A stretch of 64,000 bases of DNA, from assembly GCF_017571525.1 (NCBI RefSeq), contig NZ_JAGETY010000019.1, positions 1 to 64,000 of the forward strand, written 5' to 3'. Below the pieces are notes generated by a model. That model saw nothing but the letters and a program-made list of their open reading frames with translations, ran no database searches and was not told where the DNA came from. Of the stretch, positions 33,689-41,297 are shown in pieces. This stretch comes from Hymenobacter sp. BT559 (GTDB lineage Bacteria; Bacteroidota; Bacteroidia; Cytophagales; Hymenobacteraceae). The position numbers and the translations under genes were made by a program. Positions within the stretch are counted from its first letter, which is position 1. Every line of letters starts with the position of its first letter.

Positions 33689-36600
33689 ATGGCAAACTTT
33701 ACTCGCTACGTGCGCCTGGCGCTGCTGCTGGGCGCCGTGCCTAGTGGCGCTAGCCGGGCCCAGGGCCTCCTAGCCCTCGCTAGCCAGAGCCCGCGCCCGT
33801 CGGTGGCTTCGGCCCGCGCCTCGGCGGCTGCGCAAGTCTCGCTGGAAACCTTTATCCAGGAGCTGCAAGCCACCTACAAAGTCAACTTTCTTTACCGCAA
33901 CCAGCTTATTACGGGCCGGTATGTGGCTAAGGCGCACCCAGCCTTCAAGTCGCTGCCCGAGGCGCTGCGCTACGTGACCCAGCAGAGCGGCCTGGAGTTT
34001 GAGCGGCTGAAAGACGGCCTCTACGTCATTGTGGCCAAGCCCATGGCCCGCGTCGTAACGGCGGTGCCGGCCACCGAGGTGCCCCCCGTACCGTCGCTGC
34101 TCGCCTCGACCGGCAAGCAGCTGGTGCTGGCCGATGTAACCGTGGCCGGCCGCGTAACTGACTCGAAAGGCGCCGGGCTACCGGGCGTGACGGTGGTGGT
34201 CAAAGGCACCACCCAAGGCGCGACTACCAACGCCGAAGGCGGCTTTAGCCTGCAAGCGCCCGAGAATAGCGTGCTGGTTTTCAGCTTTGTGGGCTACGCT
34301 CGTAAGGAAGTGCCCATCACGGGAGCTACCAGCAGCCTGACCGTGACCCTGAGTGAAGAAGCCCAGTCACTAAACGACGTGGTAGTGGTGGGCTACGGCA
34401 CCCAGCAGCGCGCCAACGTGACCGGCGCCATCAATACCGTGGGCGGTGCGGTGCTCGAAAACCGGCCCGTGACGACCGTGGCGCAGGCCCTGCAGGGCAC
34501 CTCGCCCAACCTCACCATTCAGCAGAATAGCGCCGAGCCGGGCGCGGGCCTCAACATCAACATCCGGGGCGTGGGCACCCTGGGCAATGCTTCGCCACTG
34601 ATTATCGTGGACGGTATTGCGGGCTCGCTCAATGCCATCAATCCCAACGATATTGAGAGCGTGACGGTGCTGAAGGACGCCGCCTCGGCTGCCATCTACG
34701 GTTCGCGCGCGGCCAACGGTGTGCTGTTGGTAACGACCAAGCAGGGCGCGCTCAACCAGAAGCCGACCATCGCCTACAACACCACGCTAGGCTACCAGGC
34801 GCCCAATTTTCAGCGTAAGCCCGTGACGGGCTTGCAGTTTATGGAGCTGAAAAACGAGGCGCTCGTCAACTCGGGGCAGGCGCCGCAGTTCACGCCCCAG
34901 CAGATGCGCGACTTTGCGGCCCACGGCGACTACGACTGGCAGCTCAACCAGGTGCTGAAGAAGAAGGCATTTCAGCAAAACCACAACCTGAGCGTAAGCG
35001 GCAGCTCGGGCAAAACCCGCTACCTCGTTTCGCTAGGGTACGTGGACCAGAATAGCCTGTTTTACGGTGATAACTACGGGTTTAAGCGCCTCAACGGCCG
35101 CATCAACCTCACCACGCAGGTGACGGACCGGCTCAAGCTCGGCGCCATCGTGTCGTATGCCCACGTGGGCACTCGCGAGCACGCCTTCGATACGCAGTGG
35201 ATTATCAGCGACGCGGCCCGCATCCCGGTTATCTACCCCGTGCAAGACGACCAGGGCAACTACGTGACTCCGGCCACGGCGAGCGACAACTCGGTGAACC
35301 GCCTACTCAATGGCGGCCTGCGCACCAACTCCAACGACAACGTTTTTGGCAACCTCAACGCCGAGTTTGAAATCGTCAAGGGCCTCAAGCTGCGCGGCCT
35401 GGTAGGCGGTGACCTATGGTACTACCAGCTCGATGAGTTTCAGCGTAGCCTGCAGTACGTGACGCTCGACGGCTCGCCCACGGCGGGCGGCGACGGCAAC
35501 AACTCGGTGCAGAACCGCAACCAGCGCACGCTGCTCACCAACTACCAAACCACCCTCAACTTCGACCGCACCTTTGCCGACAAGCACAGCGTGCAGGCCG
35601 TGGTAGGCTACTCGACCGAGCACTTTACCGACGACCGCCGCGGCATTCACGTCATCAACGTGCCGGGCAACCAGTTTGGGGTCATTAACAATGGCACCAC
35701 CTACGCCGGCGTATATGACCCTAGCGGCGGCTACCACGCCAATGGCACCTACGGCAACCAGGAGCAGTGGGCCCTGAACTCGGTATTTGGGCGCGTCAAC
35801 TACTCCTTTGCCGGCAAGTACCTGGTAGAGGGCAGCTTCCGCTACGACGGCTCCTCCCGCTTTGCCAGCAACCAGCGCTGGGGCTTCTTCCCCTCAGGCT
35901 CGGTGGGTTGGCGGCCTTTGGAAGAAAACTTCCTGGACTTCCTGCACCCTGTGTTTAGCGACCTGAAGGTGCGCGCCTCGCTAGGGCAGCTTGGCAACCA
36001 GAACATCGGCCTCTACCGCTACCTGAGCACCGTGAGCTTGTCGCCAGGCACGTACTCGTTCGGTGGCACGCCGGTGTCGGGGTCGTACTTCAGCACCTCC
36101 AACGCCAACATTACCTGGGAAACCGCCACAATGGGCAACGTGGGCGTAGACTTCGCCTTCTTCCAGAATGCACTGTCGTTCAGCGCCGACTATTTTGATA
36201 AGCGCACCAGCAACATCCTCATCGACCTGCCGGTGGCGGGCGCATTCGGGGCCGGCGCGCCCACCCAAAACGCGGCGAAGGTGCGTAACCAGGGCTGGGA
36301 AATCACGGCCACCTACCGCATGCGCACGGAGCGCGGCTTCAACCAAAGCCTGAGCCTGAATGCGGCCGACACCCGCAACACCGTGATTGATACCAAGGGC
36401 GTCGAAACCATCCGGGGCGGCGACGCCACCAACATCATCCGCGAGGGCTATCCCATCAACTCGTACTACGGCTACAAAACGGACGGCCTCTACCAGACGA
36501 TGGAGGAAGTAAACGCCGGCCCCAAGCCGTCGTTTGTGGCTCCCGGCACGGTGCGGCCCGGCGACATTCGCTACGTGGACCGCAACGGCGACGGCGTTAT

Positions 36601-37156
36601 CAACCAGGACGACCGCTTTATCCTGGGCAATCCGTTCCCGCGCTACACTTTTGGCGCCACCTATACTGCTGACTACAAGGGATTTGACCTATTGGTGTTT
36701 GTGCAGGGTGTGGGCAAGCGCAGCCTCTACATCCGGGGCGAGGGCGTGGAAGCCTTCCACAACAACTGGGAGAACGTGTACCAGCAGCACCTCGACCGCT
36801 GGACGCCCACCAACCCCGGCGGCACCTACCCGCGCCTGACCATCGGCACGGCCTCGACCAACAACAACCAGGGCTCGGACTACTGGCTGCGTAACGGCGC
36901 CTACGCCCGCCTCAAAAACGTGCAGCTAGGCTACACGCTGCCGGCTACGCTCACCAAGCGGGCCTACATCCAGCGGCTGCGCATTTTCGCCTCGGGCCAG
37001 GATTTGTTCACCCTCAGTCACTTGAAGAAAATCGGGTTTGACCCCGAGCTCTCGGAGTTCAGCGAAAGCGTGGGCCTGGGTGGGGGCGTGGGCAGCAGCG
37101 GCCGCGTGTACCCGGCCGTGCGGGTCGTGACCCTCGGCGTTGATATCACTCTCTAA
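33689..37156 (+). CDS. SusC/RagA-family TonB-linked outer membrane transporter with STN domain
   Basis: The 1155-residue protein has a signal peptide, an STN domain (about 40-110; SLETFIQELQATYKVNFLYRN region) for signalling to FecR, a carboxypeptidase-D-like domain (about 150-225; GRVTDSKGAGLPGVTVVVKGT), and the SusC plug (LNDVVVVGYGTQQRANVTGA, IRGVGTLGNASPLIIVDG, LKDAASAAIYGSRAANGV). A beta barrel follows, ending in the conserved VYPAVRVVTLGVDITL C-terminus. It imports oligosaccharides, here probably alpha-mannan fragments, with SusD as lid. The STN domain and the preceding sigma/FecR pair indicate substrate-induced self-regulation. The start is preceded by TCCCACCCATCAT, also found before susD. 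Confidence 0.95.
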   Translation: MANFTRYVRLALLLGAVPSGASRAQGLLALASQSPRPSVASARASAAAQVSLETFIQELQATYKVNFLYRNQLITGRYVAKAHPAFKSLPEALRYVTQQSGLEFERLKDGLYVIVAKPMARVVTAVPATEVPPVPSLLASTGKQLVLADVTVAGRVTDSKGAGLPGVTVVVKGTTQGATTNAEGGFSLQAPENSVLVFSFVGYARKEVPITGATSSLTVTLSEEAQSLNDVVVVGYGTQQRANVTGAINTVGGAVLENRPVTTVAQALQGTSPNLTIQQNSAEPGAGLNINIRGVGTLGNASPLIIVDGIAGSLNAINPNDIESVTVLKDAASAAIYGSRAANGVLLVTTKQGALNQKPTIAYNTTLGYQAPNFQRKPVTGLQFMELKNEALVNSGQAPQFTPQQMRDFAAHGDYDWQLNQVLKKKAFQQNHNLSVSGSSGKTRYLVSLGYVDQNSLFYGDNYGFKRLNGRINLTTQVTDRLKLGAIVSYAHVGTREHAFDTQWIISDAARIPVIYPVQDDQGNYVTPATASDNSVNRLLNGGLRTNSNDNVFGNLNAEFEIVKGLKLRGLVGGDLWYYQLDEFQRSLQYVTLDGSPTAGGDGNNSVQNRNQRTLLTNYQTTLNFDRTFADKHSVQAVVGYSTEHFTDDRRGIHVINVPGNQFGVINNGTTYAGVYDPSGGYHANGTYGNQEQWALNSVFGRVNYSFAGKYLVEGSFRYDGSSRFASNQRWGFFPSGSVGWRPLEENFLDFLHPVFSDLKVRASLGQLGNQNIGLYRYLSTVSLSPGTYSFGGTPVSGSYFSTSNANITWETATMGNVGVDFAFFQNALSFSADYFDKRTSNILIDLPVAGAFGAGAPTQNAAKVRNQGWEITATYRMRTERGFNQSLSLNAADTRNTVIDTKGVETIRGGDATNIIREGYPINSYYGYKTDGLYQTMEEVNAGPKPSFVAPGTVRPGDIRYVDRNGDGVINQDDRFILGNPFPRYTFGATYTADYKGFDLLVFVQGVGKRSLYIRGEGVEAFHNNWENVYQQHLDRWTPTNPGGTYPRLTIGTASTNNNQGSDYWLRNGAYARLKNVQLGYTLPATLTKRAYIQRLRIFASGQDLFTLSHLKKIGFDPELSEFSESVGLGGGVGSSGRVYPAVRVVTLGVDITL

Positions 37157-37173
37157 TCTCTATCCCACCCATC

Positions 37174-38790
37174 ATGCTGATGAACCGCAATCTCCGCCAG
37201 ACTTTACTGCTTGGGCTAGGGCTAGGTTTGGGGCTCGGGTCGTGCCAGAAGCTCGACCTGCCGCCCACCGACCGCCCCACCGACGCCACGTTCTGGCAGC
37301 AGCCATCCGACGCCTCGAATGTGCTGACCACGGCCTACGAAAACCTCTACAATTCCGAGTACTTCTTCTTCAACGAAGTGCTCTCCGATAATGCCTACGA
37401 CAAAAGCGATGTGAACGGCTCCAACGCCCGCAACATCGCCGAAGGCGCCTATGGCACCAACCAGCAGCGGGTTACCAACGAGTGGAGCTACCACTACAGC
37501 GGCATTCGCAAGTGCAACCAGCTGCTGGCCAACATCGACAAGATTGGCACCCTCGATGCCGGCCTCAAAGCCCGCTACATCGCCGAGGCCCGCGCCATCC
37601 GCGCCTTCCAGTACTTCCAGCTGATGACCTGGTACGGTGACGTGCCGCTCATAACCACCGAAATCAGCGTGACCGATGCCGCCGGCGTCGTGCGCACGCC
37701 CCGCGCCCAAGTGCTCGACTTCGTGCTGAAAGAGCTGGATGCCGCAGCCGGTGCGCTGCCCCTGAACACCGCCTACGCCGCCGAAGACCGGGGCCGCTTT
37801 ACCAAAGGTGCCGCGCTAGCCCTCAAAGCCCGCGTGCTGCTGTATGAAGGCCGCTGGGCCGACGTAACGGCCATCACCGAGCAGCTGATGGGCGGCACGG
37901 CCGGTACCTACAGCCTGTTTCCGAGCTATTCGGGCGTGTTTGCGCCCGGCAACGAGGGCAACAGCGAGGTGATGCTCGACTTGCAGTACCTGTTTCCGTC
38001 GCGCACCTACTCCGAGCAGCGCTTCTTCATTCCGCGCACCGAGGGCAAGCTCATCTGCGCCATTGCCCCCACGCAGGAGCTAGTGAATGACTACCTGATG
38101 GCTAATGGCAAGCCCATCAACGACCCCGCCTCGGGCTACAGTGAGGCCACGCCCTACGTGGGCCGCGACCCGCGCTTTGCCGCCACGCTGGTGTACGATG
38201 GGTACAAATGGGTGCGCCCCGATGGGTCGAGCATTCTTATCAAAACCTTCCCCGGCACCGGCGACAACTCTGTGGACCGCGCCGACGCTAGCCCCACCGG
38301 CTACTACTCGGCCAAGTACTTCGACCCCACCGCCGATGCCAACCTCAACTCGGGCCTGAACCTGATTCTGATTCGCTACGCCGACGTACTGCTCATGCAC
38401 GCCGAAGCCAAGAACGAGCTAGGCCAATTCACCAGCGCCGAGTGGGACCGCACCATCGGGGCGCTGCGGCGCCGCGCCGGCTTCACCGACCCCGCCGCGC
38501 TGGCCTTTCCGGGGGGCAGCCAGGCTAGCCTGCAAGCCGTGGTGCGCCGCGAGCGCCGCACCGAGCTGGCCATGGAAGGCCTGCGCATCTTCGACCTGCG
38601 CCGCTGGCGCACGGCCCAGGCTGCGCTCACGGGATTCGCGCACGGCATCAAAGCCGGCGACCCCAACGTGGACAACGGCTACCTGCGTGTGGACCAGCGC
38701 ACGTTTGACCCCGCCAAGCACTACCTCTGGCCAGTGCCCCAGCGCGAGCGCGACATCAACCCCAACCTCACGCAAAATCCTGGCTGGTAG
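37174..38790 (+). CDS. SusD/RagB-family glycan-binding lipoprotein
   Basis: The 538-residue protein has a lipoprotein signal with Cys near residue 24 (LGLGSCQKLDLPP) and the SusD family layout: PTDRPTDATFWQQPSDA at the N-terminus, tetratricopeptide-like helices (KCNQLLANID, AEARAIRAFQYFQLMTWYGDVPLI) and the typical end with ILIRYADVLLMHAEAKNE, ERRTELAMEGLRIFDLRRW and LWPVPQRERDINPNLTQNPGW. It covers the SusC barrel on the cell surface and binds the incoming oligosaccharide. Only 17 bases separate it from susC, and the same TCCCACCCATCAT leader precedes both start codons. Confidence 0.95.
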   Translation: MLMNRNLRQTLLLGLGLGLGLGSCQKLDLPPTDRPTDATFWQQPSDASNVLTTAYENLYNSEYFFFNEVLSDNAYDKSDVNGSNARNIAEGAYGTNQQRVTNEWSYHYSGIRKCNQLLANIDKIGTLDAGLKARYIAEARAIRAFQYFQLMTWYGDVPLITTEISVTDAAGVVRTPRAQVLDFVLKELDAAAGALPLNTAYAAEDRGRFTKGAALALKARVLLYEGRWADVTAITEQLMGGTAGTYSLFPSYSGVFAPGNEGNSEVMLDLQYLFPSRTYSEQRFFIPRTEGKLICAIAPTQELVNDYLMANGKPINDPASGYSEATPYVGRDPRFAATLVYDGYKWVRPDGSSILIKTFPGTGDNSVDRADASPTGYYSAKYFDPTADANLNSGLNLILIRYADVLLMHAEAKNELGQFTSAEWDRTIGALRRRAGFTDPAALAFPGGSQASLQAVVRRERRTELAMEGLRIFDLRRWRTAQAALTGFAHGIKAGDPNVDNGYLRVDQRTFDPAKHYLWPVPQRERDINPNLTQNPGW

Positions 38791-38831
38791 CCTTTTCCTT
38801 TCTTCTTGAAATTTTCTTCGCCTCTAGCTCC

Positions 38832-39968
38832 ATGAAAAAGTTTTCCCACCCGCTGCTTCTCCTACTGATGCTCGTTGGCCTGCTGGCCAGCTGCAAAAAA
38901 GACGACAAAGCCCTCGACGACACCATCACGCCGGTGTCGAACTACATCTCGCCCGCCGACAACACTTTCATCAAGCTCGACCCGCCTTCCAACGCGGCCG
39001 TGACCTTTGAATGGAGCCAGGCCCGCGCTGCCGATGGCACGCTGGTGCTCTACGAAGTGGTGTTTGACAAAGACGGCGGCGACTTCTCGAAGCCCGTGTA
39101 CACCACCGTGTCGGGTACCAATGGCCTCGATACCAAGCTGGTGCTCAGCCACGGCGACCTCAATAAAATTGCCAACCTGGCCGGTATTCAGTCGCAGAGC
39201 CAGGGCAAGCTGAAGTGGATGGTGAACGCCTCCAAAGGCCTGAATGTGATGCCCGCCGCCACCGCCCGCACCCTCACGGTAGAGCGCCCCGCCGGCTTCT
39301 CGGTTATTCCGGGCAACCTCTACCTCTCTGGCTCGGGCACCGAGGGCGGCGCTACGCTCAGCCAGGCGCTGCCGTTCAAGCGTCTGTCATCGGGGGTGTT
39401 TGAGCTTTATACCAAGCTTTCGCCCGGCGACGTGAAGATTGTGGACGCGACCACCGGCACGCCCACCAACTACTACATCAGCGGCACCAAGCTGCTGCAA
39501 GGCGCTACTACTACCAATCCTACTTCGACCACGGGCGTGTACCGCATGACCCTGGACTTCAACAACGGCTCGGCCGTGCTCACCGAGATTCAGTCGGTCG
39601 GCCTCTGGGTGGCGGCCCAAAACAAGGTGACTGTGACGCTGCCCTACGTAGGCCAGGGCCTGTGGGAAATCGATAACACGCCGATTGAGTTCTTCCAGTT
39701 CAGCTGGGGCCGCGATGAGCGCTACAAGTTCATCTTTACCGAAAAGGATGCCGCCGGCAACGTGAAGGCGCGCCAGTACGGCAGCACCAACGTCGATAAC
39801 GTGCCCCCCACGGCTACCACGGCTGCGGCCTACTTCTACCTCGTGCCCGTGGCCGACGACCAGTGGAACAACACCTTCAAGTTTCCGGGCACGGCCGACC
39901 ACAAGAGCGTGGATATCCTGGTGATGATGCAGCCCGCCGCCTACACCCACCAGGTGAAGGTGCACTAG
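38832..39968 (+). CDS. SusE/SusF-like surface glycan-binding lipoprotein
   Basis: The 378-residue protein has a lipoprotein signal (LVGLLASCKKDDKALDD) and a SusE N-terminal Ig-like domain (ISPADNTFIKLDPPSNAAVTFEW, LYEVVFDKDGGDFSKPVY). C-terminal modules containing GNLYLSGSGTEGG and WVAAQNKVTVTLP follow, resembling the starch-binding-type folds of SusE/F. It would hold polysaccharide at the cell surface for the SusCD transporter. It directly follows susD. The glycan specificity is inferred from the neighbouring mannanase genes. Confidence 0.87.
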   Translation: MKKFSHPLLLLLMLVGLLASCKKDDKALDDTITPVSNYISPADNTFIKLDPPSNAAVTFEWSQARAADGTLVLYEVVFDKDGGDFSKPVYTTVSGTNGLDTKLVLSHGDLNKIANLAGIQSQSQGKLKWMVNASKGLNVMPAATARTLTVERPAGFSVIPGNLYLSGSGTEGGATLSQALPFKRLSSGVFELYTKLSPGDVKIVDATTGTPTNYYISGTKLLQGATTTNPTSTTGVYRMTLDFNNGSAVLTEIQSVGLWVAAQNKVTVTLPYVGQGLWEIDNTPIEFFQFSWGRDERYKFIFTEKDAAGNVKARQYGSTNVDNVPPTATTAAAYFYLVPVADDQWNNTFKFPGTADHKSVDILVMMQPAAYTHQVKVH

Positions 39969-40010
39969 AAGGGTTGATTAGTTAGTGTCCAGCGTTTTAT
40001 CTCTGTGTTT

Positions 40011-41165
40011 ATGCGTTTCTTTCGGGTCGAGGCTAGCGCCCTGCTAGGCCTGGTTTGCCTTGCCTCCTGCCACGAGAAGGTGGATGATGCCATTACCCCA
40101 CCGGCCCCCAAGCCGGTGGCGGTAACGGCCAACTGGAGCGCCCGCGCCGACTCGGCGCAGGCCGCGCTCAACCAGTATTTCTGGGCGCCTACCGACCAGT
40201 ATTACCTGCAAAACAACCTCGGCAAGCCCGACTTCAACTACTGGTGGCAGGCCCACGGCCTCGACATCCTGCTCGACGGCTACCAGCGCACCAAGTCGGC
40301 TGACTACACGGCCAAGATGCAGCAGCTGCAGCAAGGCACTAAGCAGAAGAACGGCAACACGTTCCTCAACACCTACTACGACGACATGGCCTGGGAGGCC
40401 CTAGCCAACCTACGGGCGTTTCAGCTCACCCAGGACCCCTCGTATAAAGCCACGGCCCTGCTGCTATGGTCCGACCTCAAGGGCGGCTGGAACACGAGCC
40501 AGGGCGGCGGCATAGCCTGGCGCAAAACCCAGCTCGACTACAAGAACACGCCGGCCAATGCGCCGGTGGCCATCCTGGCAGCCCGCCTGTATCAGCTCGA
40601 CCGCAACCCCGACGACCTGGCCTGGGCGCAGAAGATTTATGACTGGGAAAAAAAGACCCTGGTAGACCCCACCAGCGGCTTCGTGTGGGATGGCATCAAT
40701 GCCAACGGCGACGGCCAGACCAATAAGACGTGGAAGTTTACCTACAACCAGGGCGTCTTTATCGGGGCCGGGCTGGAGCTGTACCGGGCTACCCAGCAGA
40801 GCACGTACCTCGACGATGCCAACCGCACGGCAGGCTTTGTGCTCAACGACAGCCAGCTTTCGCCGGGCGGTATTCTGCACGACGAAGGCGGCGGAGATGG
40901 CGGCTTGTTCAAAGGCATTCTGGTGCGCTACCTGGCCCTGCTGGCTACCGAGCCCTCCGTGCCCGCCGCCACGCGCGCCAATTACGTGTCGTTCCTAAAG
41001 TTCAATGGCGAAAGCCTGTATAAGCAGGGGACGCGCAAGCCGCAGTACCTGTTCAATACCAGCTGGACGGCGCAGCCGGGCGGCACCGTCGACGGCTCGA
41101 CCCAAATGAGCGGCGTGATGCTATTTGAAGTGATGGCTGACTTGCAGGCACGCAAGCTCCTCTAA
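40011..41165 (+). CDS. GH76 endo-alpha-1,6-mannanase lipoprotein
   Basis: The 384-residue protein has a short lipoprotein signal (LLGLVCLASCHEK). The GH76 domain includes FWAPTDQYYLQNN, FNYWWQAHGLDILLDGYQR, TYYDDMAWEALANLRA with the paired catalytic Asp residues, SQGGGIAWRKTQLDYKNTPANAP in two parts, WDGINANGDGQ and FTYNQGVFIGAGLEL. These match characterised surface mannanases well. It cleaves alpha-1,6-mannan near the SusCDE complex, giving fragments for import. An upstream GTG at 40005 is two codons earlier; ATG 40011 is preferred. It differs from the 24871 gene by being lipid-anchored rather than T9SS-sorted. Confidence 0.94.
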   Translation: MRFFRVEASALLGLVCLASCHEKVDDAITPPAPKPVAVTANWSARADSAQAALNQYFWAPTDQYYLQNNLGKPDFNYWWQAHGLDILLDGYQRTKSADYTAKMQQLQQGTKQKNGNTFLNTYYDDMAWEALANLRAFQLTQDPSYKATALLLWSDLKGGWNTSQGGGIAWRKTQLDYKNTPANAPVAILAARLYQLDRNPDDLAWAQKIYDWEKKTLVDPTSGFVWDGINANGDGQTNKTWKFTYNQGVFIGAGLELYRATQQSTYLDDANRTAGFVLNDSQLSPGGILHDEGGGDGGLFKGILVRYLALLATEPSVPAATRANYVSFLKFNGESLYKQGTRKPQYLFNTSWTAQPGGTVDGSTQMSGVMLFEVMADLQARKLL

Positions 41166-41297
41166 GAGCTCTGCTAACTTTTGGGTGGCGGCAAAATGGC
41201 CGGGCTCCGCGGTGGGACGCGGCTTGGTCCGCCCGCGCTTGGCTGGTGGGGCCGGGCGCGGGCATTTTTTCGCACCTGCTATTCTAAAAATTCTTGT

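Noticed and set aside
40645..40660. A7 run in the GH76 gene as another slippage site
   Set aside because: It is short, lies inside a conserved catalytic domain, and no product of a slipped frame makes sense, unlike the A10 in dnaX.
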